DNA from: a virus
Length of the DNA: 25,082 bases
Direction: 5' to 3' (one strand)
IMG/VR virus record: IMGVR_UViG_3300027752_000105
Span: 1-25,082 of that record
Positions 14,807 through 23,051 of this stretch are shown piece by piece. A model generated the notes under the pieces. It was not told the origin of the DNA. It made no database searches and worked only from the letters and a program-made list of their open reading frames with translations. Numbering within the stretch: the first letter of the stretch is position 1; the number at the start of each line of letters is the position of its first letter. A program made the translations under genes and the position numbers.

Positions 14807-17239
14807 TTACCTAGGTTCGAAGGAACCTAAGCCAAATCCACCGCCTATTATGTCATTACCTGACGATTCAAAGTCTTTTGGTGGTAAATCTTGTTGTCTT
14901 TGAGCAATCATCTCGCTCTGTTGTGTACCTTGTATCTTAGTACGTTTGTCTTTTCTGTCTTCTGCAGAATTCTCTTTTGATCTCATAGCTTCAACTTCCA
15001 TGTTTTTAAGTTTCATGTTGTATTGAAATTCTAATTCCATCAATTCTTTCTTTGCGCTAACCTCTACTTGTATTCTTTGCTGTTCTATCTGGCCTTTCAA
15101 TTGTTCCAGCTGAGACTTAGTTGCAAATAAAGCTTGGTCTTTCTGAACTTCAGCTTGAGCTGCCACTTGTTGAGCCTGTGCGTTTGCTTGTGCTTGAGCC
15201 TGTATATTGGCTTGTTGCTCTGCTTGCAATCGTTCTTGACGTTTCTTTTGCTTAACCTTTAGCAATTGATTAGCTAATTTTAAGTTTTTAACTTCACGAA
15301 TATCGATAGCATCTGATAAATCTATTAATCCTGCCTGCAAAGCTGTTTGCACATTGTTTTCTAATACCTGTTTTTGTTCGTCATCTGGTCTTAATTCTAA
15401 GAATATACCAAAGTCATGCAAATGTAATTCATTTAGTTCTTCCAAAGTAGCTACATTAAAAGCTCCTATTTTTTGTATAAAAGCCTCTTTAGCTGGATGG
15501 TATTCTAATATATCTGATATCCTAAGTGATAAACACTCCGCCGTTTCTTTTGTTAAAAACAAACCAGCATCTAATATATGTCTTGTAGCTGTATTTGAAT
15601 TTGCTGCTGCCATTTTTTGAATACCAACTAAAGCTCTTGAATCCTGCGTGCTACCGTCTCTCGCTTCGTTTAGGCCGGTTACATCTCTTATCATTTGTAG
15701 ATAGTAATTGTAAGTCTGAATTAGTGTAGCCATTTTCTGTCCACCACTACCAGTTTGTATTTCCTGAATAGGAACTTTACCTGGATTCATATCACCGTCT
15801 TGAGTAAATGATCTACCAATAACAGATCCTGTTTGAAAGAACATATTAAGCGCTTCTTGAGGATTGTAATTAGTTCCGTTACCTAAGTCAACTTCATTAA
15901 TACCGTCAGCATCTAAATAAACGCCGTCAGGTATCATTCTCTGTAATACTTGCTGCAGTTTTAAATGAGTCAATTGAATCATATCAGCAAAACCAGTACA
16001 TCTACTAACTATAGACTCTATCTTGCCTTGATACATTCTCGGAGCGGTAATAGAATAATTCATTTTAACTTTAGATGAATCACTCTTGGGGCGCATCATA
16101 TTCGGAGCCATTTCCCATTTCAATAATAGGTTAGTACCTAATACCATTACCCCCTCGTATAACACTTCTAAAGATCTAGATAGCTTACCGTACTCTGCCT
16201 CGTAAGCTTCTATAGGTGGATCATACTGATCATCCCTTACTATTATTTTCGTTGCGCCAGTAGCTGTTTCTTTAACTTTATAAACCTCATTCATATAAGT
16301 TTTATAATTAAAATATAAAAGCTGTATAACGTTTGAGTCTCTATTGTTGTTAGAAGAGTTTGATAAGTTCTGGTCGTAAACGCCTTTGTTTTGAGTTCCT
16401 TGCTGTTGTATTTGCTCTAGCTGATCCTGTGTTAAATCAGGAAATTGCTTCTTAAGTTCGTTGATAGGTACGAATTTTACTTCACCTACATAATATATAT
16501 CTTGAAAATAAGGATCTTCCGTGTAGGAATAGACCATGTAAGCCGGGTCTACATATTCAACAGTAACTCCGTTAGATTCTGTAAAATTATTTTTAACAGC
16601 TCCAATGCCTAATATAGTTAAATCTTCGTTTATTCTTTTCTTCGTAAGATCGTAATTATTGCTAGTTAGCATAGTATTTATAGCCTCTTCTTCTGCTATT
16701 TCAACGCCTTGCTTGTAGGAAAGCTGCATATGCAAATCTAACTCTTCTTCTGAGTCCGGCAATCTGTCAGGTGCATTTTCAAATAAGTTAATACCAAATT
16801 GCTCTTGAGCAAAGTTATTCAATTCCTCTGTTTGTAAATCTCTGATTATAGATTCCATATAAGCAGTTCTTTTAGAAACTCCATAAGGATCTTGAGAGTA
16901 GGCTGTAATATCGAAACTTCTGTCAGATATACCGTTAACTACTATATCTACAAATTTAGATAAAATAGGTACAGGTTTCCAGTCTAGGTTTAAATAAGAC
17001 AAATCCCCATTTATAGACATTTCGTTCTTGTACTTTTGTATAGGCTGCTCTCCTCTCGCGTACAGTCTCAAACCATGAAATGTATTCTGATTGCTCCTAA
17101 ATCTAGTTGTTCCTGAATTACCATCGAACCATTCATTAGTAATTGCTCTACCAACTTGTAGCCCATAATCTTGAGACATTTTCTCTTGATCACTTACAAC
17201 TTGACTTGGAAAAAAACTATTTGTTACACCTCTAGCCAT
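14807..17239 (-). CDS. Portal protein
   Basis: This 810-residue protein directly follows the large terminase (4-base gap) and precedes scaffold and capsid, the classic portal position. The N-terminal half has a portal-like start (SFFPSQVVSDQEKM), the segment GLRLYARGEQPI-KYK, then LDWKPVPILSKFVDIVVNGI, which resembles the clip and wing region of large podovirus portals. The length matches crAss-like and T7/P22-type large portals. From about residue 660 to 775 there is a long Gln/Ala/Lys/Glu-rich coiled coil containing alternating Ala-Gln repeats, probably the barrel that extends into the capsid. The last residues are glycine-rich. The dodecameric channel role and terminase docking follow from the family. 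Confidence 0.85.
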   Translation of the reverse strand: MARGVTNSFFPSQVVSDQEKMSQDYGLQVGRAITNEWFDGNSGTTRFRSNQNTFHGLRLYARGEQPIQKYKNEMSINGDLSYLNLDWKPVPILSKFVDIVVNGISDRSFDITAYSQDPYGVSKRTAYMESIIRDLQTEELNNFAQEQFGINLFENAPDRLPDSEEELDLHMQLSYKQGVEIAEEEAINTMLTSNNYDLTKKRINEDLTILGIGAVKNNFTESNGVTVEYVDPAYMVYSYTEDPYFQDIYYVGEVKFVPINELKKQFPDLTQDQLEQIQQQGTQNKGVYDQNLSNSSNNNRDSNVIQLLYFNYKTYMNEVYKVKETATGATKIIVRDDQYDPPIEAYEAEYGKLSRSLEVLYEGVMVLGTNLLLKWEMAPNMMRPKSDSSKVKMNYSITAPRMYQGKIESIVSRCTGFADMIQLTHLKLQQVLQRMIPDGVYLDADGINEVDLGNGTNYNPQEALNMFFQTGSVIGRSFTQDGDMNPGKVPIQEIQTGSGGQKMATLIQTYNYYLQMIRDVTGLNEARDGSTQDSRALVGIQKMAAANSNTATRHILDAGLFLTKETAECLSLRISDILEYHPAKEAFIQKIGAFNVATLEELNELHLHDFGIFLELRPDDEQKQVLENNVQTALQAGLIDLSDAIDIREVKNLKLANQLLKVKQKKRQERLQAEQQANIQAQAQANAQAQQVAAQAEVQKDQALFATKSQLEQLKGQIEQQRIQVEVSAKKELMELEFQYNMKLKNMEVEAMRSKENSAEDRKDKRTKIQGTQQSEMIAQRQQDLPPKDFESSGNDIIGGGFGLGSFEPR

Positions 17240-17243
17240 ATTA

Positions 17244-19454
17244 TTATTTTATTATCTCGGATAAATTGCCTTCTTGCTTGTATTTTGCAAATTTAACTTT
17301 CATTGTTCTTTTTTGTATTGGAGCATTCGGTCTGTACAAATCTTTATTGCACGCCATCACTGCTAAACCTGAGCTTATTGCTGCATCAAATTTTGTTCTA
17401 TTATTTATATCAAACTTAGACCAATCATTTAGCGTTTCATTAAAATACATTGTGCCGTAATTTCCATCCGACTTTAAACCTACGTAACTATCAATATACA
17501 TTTCTATAGCTGACGCATGCGCTTGCTTTATATCTTCACTTGAATTCGGTATTCCACCTATTTCTTTTTCTGTTACTGATAACTTATTCCAAAGTTTATC
17601 TGGACGATTCATTGAATACCCACGATAACCTCTTCTTTTAAAATAGTACAAAAGTCTAGGCTTATTATTTTCACATAATAAAGGCATTCCGTAAAATACA
17701 CAAGCCATTAGCACATCTTCAAAAAATATTTCAGCTGTTTGAGGTCTTGCTACATATTCCAAAAAGAAAGTACTCGGTGGAGCATCTTCCATACTAAACT
17801 TAGTTAAACCGTGTAAAGCTCCTTTGGATCCTCTACCGTCAGTTGTTCCGGATATATCATAACTATCACAACCAAAAGCACCCATGTGTTCATTACCTGG
17901 ATGTCTAACTCCGTTTTTTATTACTTGACGATTTTGAATATTGTAAGAAGGAGTCCATGTTATTAAAAACCTACCTTGGGGATTTGGGCTAAACACTACT
18001 CTAGAGTCTTTTATCCCATTTTCCCATTGAAAACTTCCTCTTGTTACAACATTGCTATTAGCTAAATCTTCGTTGTAATCTATTTGTTCATATATTTTTG
18101 CTAAGTTAAAGATACTGTTTTTAGTCTCATCTCTAAAAGCGTGTTCCTCTGTACGCGGGAATTGTCTGTAATATTCATTTAAAGCGTCCTGGTCGCCTTT
18201 TAATCCATCAGCTTCATTATTCCAATGCTCTATGACCCCAACTTCAATAGGGTCTCCGTGTGGGCCTTCACAATCTTCAGGTGGGGTATTGAATACAGGC
18301 ATCCCATAAGCATCAATGAATCCTTCGTAATTCCATTCCATAGGAATGAACAAAGAATATAATCCTGAGCGAGTCTGTCCATTGGCGTTTCTTTTTGTAA
18401 CATCTGATGTTCCATATAATTTCTTAAAGTTTTCACCTCCTTTGTCAAGCGCATTTGAGGTAGACCCCATCATACACTTACCAATAACTCTTGCCCCTAA
18501 TCTTAAGGTTGTTTTCGTAACCCTCCAGTTGTTAAGGATATTGTTCGGCCTTTCCCATTTCCCTGATTCGTCGTGAACGAGTAGTTTAAGTTTCTCTCCA
18601 TCGTACGCATTGTCACCGGTGTTTTTCCAGTCAATCGTGGTGTCAAGACCTGATATGATTTCTTTAGCTTTATTATTGTCGAGTTTTCTCCTGGTGAGCT
18701 TCGAGGCGGGTACACGATAGGCAAGTTCTGTCTTTGGTCTATCCATTCCGTCTTGTACTGGTTTAAAGAAAAACGGGTAGTTGACTGATATCGGTACAAC
18801 TTTATCAGTGAACATTTTCTTTGCATCGGAACCAGATTTGGACAAAATCCCGAATCGTGCATCGCTTGATATGGTTGCCATATTAACTGCCTCCCCAGAC
18901 GCCATGAATGAAAATCCTGAACGTCTATTCTTGAGATAGCACATGCCATAACTCCTTTTGTCTGCTTTGCAAGCTTCCCAGAATATATAGAATAATCTAT
19001 TTGATTCTCGAAATTCTGGCTTCCCAACATCAATCTTGGACCACTGCAAGTACATAAAATGAGTACCAGTAATGTAAGTATCCACATTCTTATTATTGAA
19101 CCAGTGACCGTTTTCTCTTTTATTAAATTGCTCATCTATATATATCCCCCATTTGATTTTAAATTCTTCTGGATAATCCCTCCAGTCAAATATACTAGTT
19201 ATAGACTTTAGTTCCCTAGGATATGCCTCAGGCGCCCATCTGTCTGTTTTTTTGTCTATTTTAGGAGGGGCTTTTGGTAAAGCAATCCTAAGATTTTGTA
19301 TTTCATATATTTCCCCAATTTGCCCAGTCTTACTTATAACAACAACATCATGCTCTTTGTTGTATCCATAATCCCACTTCTTTCCTTTATTTAATCTAGA
19401 AATAGTAGTTAGTTTTATAGGTGTTACAACCTTATATAAGTTTTGAGTATACAT
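17244..19454 (-). CDS. terL: Terminase large subunit (packaging ATPase and nuclease)
   Basis: This 736-residue protein powers DNA packaging and cuts the concatemer. The ATPase part shows a divergent Walker A-like loop at about 174-183 (LKNRRSGFSF), a Walker B segment at about 290-296 (KLLVHDE) and a coupling motif at 329-336 (MGSTSNAL). The nuclease part is RNase H-like, with acidic residues in GCDSYD (Asp530) and TKFDAAISSGLA (Asp690); a middle acid may be Glu595 in LLCENNKP. The N-terminal 100 residues are an extra domain. The length fits the long crAss-like terminases. The start ATG overlaps the stop of the preceding gene by one base (TAATG), suggesting coupled translation. Confidence 0.92.
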   Translation of the reverse strand: MYTQNLYKVVTPIKLTTISRLNKGKKWDYGYNKEHDVVVISKTGQIGEIYEIQNLRIALPKAPPKIDKKTDRWAPEAYPRELKSITSIFDWRDYPEEFKIKWGIYIDEQFNKRENGHWFNNKNVDTYITGTHFMYLQWSKIDVGKPEFRESNRLFYIFWEACKADKRSYGMCYLKNRRSGFSFMASGEAVNMATISSDARFGILSKSGSDAKKMFTDKVVPISVNYPFFFKPVQDGMDRPKTELAYRVPASKLTRRKLDNNKAKEIISGLDTTIDWKNTGDNAYDGEKLKLLVHDESGKWERPNNILNNWRVTKTTLRLGARVIGKCMMGSTSNALDKGGENFKKLYGTSDVTKRNANGQTRSGLYSLFIPMEWNYEGFIDAYGMPVFNTPPEDCEGPHGDPIEVGVIEHWNNEADGLKGDQDALNEYYRQFPRTEEHAFRDETKNSIFNLAKIYEQIDYNEDLANSNVVTRGSFQWENGIKDSRVVFSPNPQGRFLITWTPSYNIQNRQVIKNGVRHPGNEHMGAFGCDSYDISGTTDGRGSKGALHGLTKFSMEDAPPSTFFLEYVARPQTAEIFFEDVLMACVFYGMPLLCENNKPRLLYYFKRRGYRGYSMNRPDKLWNKLSVTEKEIGGIPNSSEDIKQAHASAIEMYIDSYVGLKSDGNYGTMYFNETLNDWSKFDINNRTKFDAAISSGLAVMACNKDLYRPNAPIQKRTMKVKFAKYKQEGNLSEIIK

Positions 19455-19729
19455 TACTTTGATTTCCTTTCAGCAAAACCTTTAAACTCGACTGCTTCAA
19501 TTTCTTTTCTTGGCTTATTTTCTAGTATACGTTCCTCTTCTTCTATACGGTTTAATATTTCAAAAGCGTCGAATATAGCTAACTTTTTAGTTGCGGCAGC
19601 ATTTTTTAATTTATCAGCTGTTAGGTCGTCTTCAGAATCTATTATAGGCTCTTTAGCAACTTTTATCAGCTCTTCAACTGCCACTTGCCCAGCTTGGATT
19701 ATATTCTTCTTCGTTTCCTTGATATTCAT
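19454..19729 (-). CDS. Putative terminase small subunit
   Basis: This 91-residue helical protein lies directly before the large terminase, with a one-base TAATG overlap, where small terminase subunits normally are. It has the pattern DDLTADKLKNAAATKKLAIF followed by DAFEILNRIEEEE, which I recall as a conserved protein next to the large terminase in marine phages. There is a basic C-terminus (GFAERKSK). A clear helix-turn-helix cannot be proved by eye. DNA recognition for packaging is inferred mainly from position. Its start lies inside the preceding gene, a 56-base overlap. Confidence 0.55.
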   Translation of the reverse strand: MNIKETKKNIIQAGQVAVEELIKVAKEPIIDSEDDLTADKLKNAAATKKLAIFDAFEILNRIEEEERILENKPRKEIEAVEFKGFAERKSK

Positions 19730-20264
19730 ATTTGATTGTGATTGAATTAACGGGTACTCGGTATAACCTCTGCCCTTCTATTACAAATTCGTATTCCGAA
19801 CTCGGTTTAAAACCTACTAATGATTCTTCTTTAATTTCATCATTACCAAATTTTACAATACCTATTAATGGTTTTTCAAAATCTACAGAAAACATTTTGT
19901 CTTCTTTTATAGGTTTAACAAAACAGAATCCTTCCAGAGCTTTCCATTCACCATCTCTTTTAAACGCATATATTTGATCAGCTTGAACAGTATAAACATC
20001 TTCGCTTAAATAATTCTTACTATCTTTTTCCTTGCCTCTTACATCTCTAAATCTTCTAAATACATTATGATGCACAATTACGTCGTCACCTTCTTTTAGC
20101 TCTTCATTGCCAACTAATGGTAGATTCAATATTGTACCCACTCTATTAGTATAGCTGTGATTTTGTAAATCTGTATTAAGTAATAATGTTTGTCCCCCTA
20201 TTTCTTTAGAACCTGTGGTTCTATTCCCTTTAGGTGATACTAAATAATTAAAAACACTCTGCAT
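19674..20264 (-). CDS. Beta-rich protein, possibly two GroES-like folds
   Basis: This 196-residue protein appears to consist of two similar beta units. The first (about 20-105) has VGTILNLP, LKEGDDVIVHHN and a closing ADQIYAFK. The second (about 112-182) has FCFVKPI, GIVKFGN, a VGFKPSSEYEF segment and a closing VNSITIKYEY. The order of a capping strand, a G-x-V/I strand, a 'GD-V' turn and a final I-A/I-Y strand resembles the GroES barrel. That is only a fold-level guess, and the usual mobile loop is not clear. It starts one base after the upstream stop (TAG-A-ATG). A role in capsid protein folding or as an assembly chaperone would fit the real chaperonin genes 4 kb upstream, but the function is unknown. 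Confidence 0.6.
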   Translation of the reverse strand: MQSVFNYLVSPKGNRTTGSKEIGGQTLLLNTDLQNHSYTNRVGTILNLPLVGNEELKEGDDVIVHHNVFRRFRDVRGKEKDSKNYLSEDVYTVQADQIYAFKRDGEWKALEGFCFVKPIKEDKMFSVDFEKPLIGIVKFGNDEIKEESLVGFKPSSEYEFVIEGQRLYRVPVNSITIKYEYQGNEEEYNPSWASGS

Positions 20265-20265
20265 T

Positions 20266-20484
20266 CTAGTATTTTAAATCATACTCGATGGATACAGACA
20301 TGTTTTTATTGAAGTCTTTCCAAGGCATTATAGAATCGTTCTTTGTTATATATATAGAGTACTTGTCTTCCTCTTCTAAAATATGAGCTATAGTATGACC
20401 GCCATACACTTCCTGTCCAACAGAATAGTGCATAGCGTCATTCTTATAGTCTTTTCCTATACTTATCTTACGAATTAGGTGCAT
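20266..20484 (-). CDS. Small conserved phage protein, unknown
   Basis: This 72-residue protein begins with MHLIRKISIGKDYKNDAMHY and ends with a segment containing YSIYITKNDSIMPWKDFNKN and VEYDL-like sequence (actual end VSIEYDLKY). It overlaps the preceding gene by 17 bases and is followed after one base by the next start, so it is a real link in the packed series. The pattern 'YSIYI-xND-xx-PWK-FN' recurs, from memory, in small genes of marine phages. There is no signal peptide, membrane segment or catalytic motif. The role is unknown. Confidence 0.6.
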   Translation of the reverse strand: MHLIRKISIGKDYKNDAMHYSVGQEVYGGHTIAHILEEEDKYSIYITKNDSIMPWKDFNKNMSVSIEYDLKY

Positions 20485-20725
20485 CAGTAATAATACCTGT
20501 ATTTAAGTCAATATTAACAGCTCCGTAAATTTCTTCTAAACTTTTCTGCATATCTTTCAACGCGCCAGACTTTATGGATATTGAATGCAATAACTCATGC
20601 TTGTGAGCTTCTACACCTCCTATCTGCAATTGCACCTCGTTGATATCATTAACGATTGTCTTTAAGTCTTTTAATTCTGTTTCAGTTAATTTAACTTCTT
20701 GATTTAATTCTTTTACTTTACTCAT
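20468..20725 (-). CDS. Small coiled-coil protein, unknown
   Basis: This 85-residue protein is largely one or two helices with heptad character: residues 1-33 are Lys/Glu/Leu-rich, then GGVEAHKHELLHSI and a second helix to about residue 65. The C-terminus reads YGAVNIDLNTGIIT. I recall very similar short coiled-coil proteins ('KHELLH ... YG-VNI-L-TG') in many marine phage genomes, with no proven function. Its start follows the leader AAATTAAATTATT and its end overlaps the next gene by 17 bases. An assembly factor or a regulator are both possible. Confidence 0.65.
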   Translation of the reverse strand: MSKVKELNQEVKLTETELKDLKTIVNDINEVQLQIGGVEAHKHELLHSISIKSGALKDMQKSLEEIYGAVNIDLNTGIITDAPNS

Positions 20726-20746
20726 AATAATTTAATTTAATTGTTA

Positions 20747-20896
20747 CTATTTGGTTTTTGTATATGGAAATGCTTTATTTAGCGCTTCTTTTCTTTTGTT
20801 ACATCCGCAATCTCCAGGAAGCTTATCTACTATAGCCTTGATCCCTGTTGCTTTTGTAATTTTTTCTATTGTGTCTCCTAGTCCTTTTGATTCCAT
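20747..20896 (-). CDS. 49-residue protein with GDCGC motif
   Basis: This short gene fills a gap that would otherwise be 170 bases. It starts with an ATG overlapping the stop of the preceding gene by one base (TAATG at 20898-20894) and ends with TAG at 20749-20747. The product is helical and basic: GLGDTIEKITKATGIKAIVD, then KLPGDCGCNKRKEALNKAFP. The CGC pair and the pattern 'TKATGIK-xVD-LPGDCGC-xRK-ALN' look conserved in marine phage genomes, as I remember them. Two close cysteines could bind metal or crosslink, but no function is known. Confidence 0.7.
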   Translation of the reverse strand: MESKGLGDTIEKITKATGIKAIVDKLPGDCGCNKRKEALNKAFPYTKTK

Positions 20897-21363
20897 TAGC
20901 AGTTCCATTTATCTAAAGCTAACTTTTTTCTAGTTGGCTCCCCGTTAGGTTTTTTCATAGCTCCGGGCATTCCACCCATTCTGGCGCAAAATGATTTTCT
21001 ACGCTTAGCATCTTTACTACCTTTTTTAAGTTTAGAAGGCTTTGTTGTAACTGCTGTTTTTAATTTAGATCCAGGATTGTCTCTTTTATAAGCGTCAACA
21101 CCTTTTTGATTTAAACCGCCAGTTTTAGATTTACCTTCTTTACGTGTCCACGCTGCTGTTTTTTTAGCGGGTGACGCTTTATCTACAGCTTTGCTTACCA
21201 AAGAACCGATTACAGCTTTACCAGCCATAGCCAATAGAGGCGCTATTTTTGCAGGTGATTTTGCACAACTTCCTTTTTCCTCCTTCTTTTTACCAGGTAC
21301 TGGAGAATACCCTTCCCAGCATCTTTTTAATACTGGGGATTTAGGTTCTTGCTGGTATGCCAT
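20896..21363 (-). CDS. Basic SPAK-motif protein with DUF6321-like C-terminus
   Basis: This 155-residue, strongly basic protein contains SPVLK at 9-13 and SPAK at 36-39 and 64-67. Between the first two motifs lies a segment with CWEGYSPVPGKK and a second cysteine (GSC). A mildly hydrophobic stretch follows at 41-60. From about residue 72 to the end the pattern AWTRKEGKS, GGLNQKGVDAY, RRKSFCARMGGMPG and KPNGEPTRKKLALDKWNC matches my memory of the DUF6321 domain of marine phage proteins, whose function is unknown. The start overlaps the previous stop (TAATG at 21365-21361), and the end overlaps the next gene the same way. High lysine content suggests a nucleic-acid- or capsid-interior-associated protein. 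Confidence 0.75.
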   Translation of the reverse strand: MAYQQEPKSPVLKRCWEGYSPVPGKKKEEKGSCAKSPAKIAPLLAMAGKAVIGSLVSKAVDKASPAKKTAAWTRKEGKSKTGGLNQKGVDAYKRDNPGSKLKTAVTTKPSKLKKGSKDAKRRKSFCARMGGMPGAMKKPNGEPTRKKLALDKWNC

Positions 21364-22418
21364 TATTTAAAGTATTTCATTTTTAAAGGCGACTTCTTTT
21401 TAAAGAAATCTGGTGTTTTCTTTGGTAACACCCCAGATAGTTTTTCAGTATCTGTAGCTTTTGTTTTGGCTATCTCTGCAAAATTTATAGCCTTTGATGA
21501 ATTTACCGATCCTTCTTTAATAGCTTTATCTTGTGCAGTTTTTCCTCCTACATCACTTAACTTCATGTCTCTCTCTGCGTCCAGTACATCTTTACCACTT
21601 TTAGTACTTATGTTTTGCTTAGACTGTCTTTTTACGCTTTCATTCTCACCTGTAGAAACAGCTAAATTGTCTTTCGCTTGTTGCCCTTGTCTTTTTAATC
21701 TTTGATCTCTTTTATTGTATTTTTTACCCGAACCCTCTATAGCATTACCATCTTTGTCTTTTTTTATAGTGGAAGGATCAATAGCTCCTGATCTACGTAG
21801 ATTTCTATCAACTTTCCTTTGAGCAGCTTTCTTAGTTCTAGCTGTATGCTTTCCAGCTCTAACAGTGTTACGTCTGTCTAAAGAAGTTTGAGCATCACCT
21901 TTATCTCTAGTTTTGTTTGCCGTAAATTGATTGCTTGTTGTAGTCTCTCCTTTAACTATTTCTTTTTTCTTTGTATCTGGTTTAAATACTCCAGTACCTA
22001 TGGTGTTGTTAGCTTTACCCTCCTTAGTTGGGTTAAGCGTGCCATAAGTTTTCATATTGTAAGCATTCACTTCTTCTTGAGACACCCCTACGTCAGCCGC
22101 CGTTTTAATTCTGGTTTTTTCTTCTCCAGGAACATTAACTTCTTTTTCAGTATCTGGAGCGGTTTCAGTTTTAAGAACATTAACACCTACTTTTGTTGAT
22201 TCTACAGGTTTATCATCATTGTTCTGCTTAAATGGAGAAGCCTTCATAGAATACCCTCTCATCTTACTTGGTGATGGAATATCTTTAGTCTGATTGTTTC
22301 CGTGAACGCCGGCAGGACCAACGTTTAATAAAGGTTCTTTCACACCTTTCTTTTGATTAAATAAGCCAGTGCTTACTCTTGCCGTGATCGGCGTGTTTTT
22401 ACTACCTTTAATTCCCAT
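21363..22418 (-). CDS. Large low-complexity SPxK-motif protein
   Basis: This 351-residue, Lys/Thr/Asn-rich protein is probably largely disordered. Near the N-terminus it carries TPITARVSTGLFNQ and LLNVGPAGVHGN, then SPSKMRG (49-55) and SPFK (61-64). The C-terminus is SPLKMKYFK, with SPLK at 343-346. The centre has a basic stretch rich in Arg and Lys (about 185-250). The PITAR block is shared with the preceding gene's product. It ends with the TAATG overlap to the DUF6321-like gene. I do not recognise a fold. A virion-interior, DNA-binding or protease-processed protein is possible (see findings). Confidence 0.7.
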   Translation of the reverse strand: MGIKGSKNTPITARVSTGLFNQKKGVKEPLLNVGPAGVHGNNQTKDIPSPSKMRGYSMKASPFKQNNDDKPVESTKVGVNVLKTETAPDTEKEVNVPGEEKTRIKTAADVGVSQEEVNAYNMKTYGTLNPTKEGKANNTIGTGVFKPDTKKKEIVKGETTTSNQFTANKTRDKGDAQTSLDRRNTVRAGKHTARTKKAAQRKVDRNLRRSGAIDPSTIKKDKDGNAIEGSGKKYNKRDQRLKRQGQQAKDNLAVSTGENESVKRQSKQNISTKSGKDVLDAERDMKLSDVGGKTAQDKAIKEGSVNSSKAINFAEIAKTKATDTEKLSGVLPKKTPDFFKKKSPLKMKYFK

Positions 22419-22437
22419 TGTGATTAGTTATTAGTTT

Positions 22438-23049
22438 TTAAAATTTCAGTGTTGGTGCTTCCATGTCGTCCATCGGATTAGTGGCTCCTAAATTTGTATC
22501 AATTTTTTTAGCTTTAGGTACATCTAATGCTTCTTGCTTTTCCTTTGTTTTTTCTGGAGCTAAGTCAGCGGTTTTACCTTTTGTACTTTTATCAGGTTGA
22601 TTAAGAGCGCCTCCTACAATAGATCCAACGTCTACAAATTCCTTGTTAGTATTTGCAGCCCCGTCAACCAATGCTTGGTTCATCTTAAGTGGTGAGTTTT
22701 TAGCTCTTGCTGTAATAGGTAAACAAGTCTTTTTAGCAGGGCTTCCTAAATTACCGCTGTAACCATCCTGAAAATAAGCTTCACCTCCATAAAAGTTTTT
22801 ACTAATTTTAGCAGGAGATCCTATACTATATCCATTGTTGCCTTTAACCCCTAATCCTTGGGGGCCTATCTTTTTAGCTGGAGACGTATTTCTTTTATTA
22901 AAAGAACTCATAGCTTGTTTCAAAGATACATCTTCTCCGCCAACACCTTGACGGTCGCCAGCTGCAGATTTGTCTTGAAATCCAGCTTGATTCCTGCTTT
23001 TAGTTTCTTTATTTAACCCACTAGCTTGACCTCTAAATGTTATTGCCAT
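22438..23049 (-). CDS. SPAK-motif protein with four copies
   Basis: This 203-residue basic protein has SPAK at 56-59, 78-81 and 103-106 and SPLK at 119-122, spaced 22, 25 and 16 residues apart. Between the third and fourth lies CLPITARAKN, sharing PITAR with the next gene's product. A segment around 82-101 is Gly/Tyr-rich (NFYGGEAYFQDGYSG). The rest is low complexity, ending in an acidic patch (DDMEAP). It begins two bases after the upstream stop. There is no signal peptide or enzymatic motif. The regular motif array suggests binding or cleavage sites. Confidence 0.7.
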   Translation of the reverse strand: MAITFRGQASGLNKETKSRNQAGFQDKSAAGDRQGVGGEDVSLKQAMSSFNKRNTSPAKKIGPQGLGVKGNNGYSIGSPAKISKNFYGGEAYFQDGYSGNLGSPAKKTCLPITARAKNSPLKMNQALVDGAANTNKEFVDVGSIVGGALNQPDKSTKGKTADLAPEKTKEKQEALDVPKAKKIDTNLGATNPMDDMEAPTLKF

Positions 23050-23051
23050 AA

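Noticed and set aside
18503-19135. 210-codon open frame on the minus strand inside the large terminase
   Set aside because: It lies wholly within the terminase gene in another frame, has an unnatural composition, and the terminase frame carries the recognisable ATPase motifs.
21349-21705. Plus-strand open frame of 118 codons
   Set aside because: It is antisense to the lysine-rich SPxK gene; its Phe/Ser-rich product is what the reverse complement of Lys-rich codons gives. The same holds for the plus-strand frames at 23514-23861 and 21888-22199.
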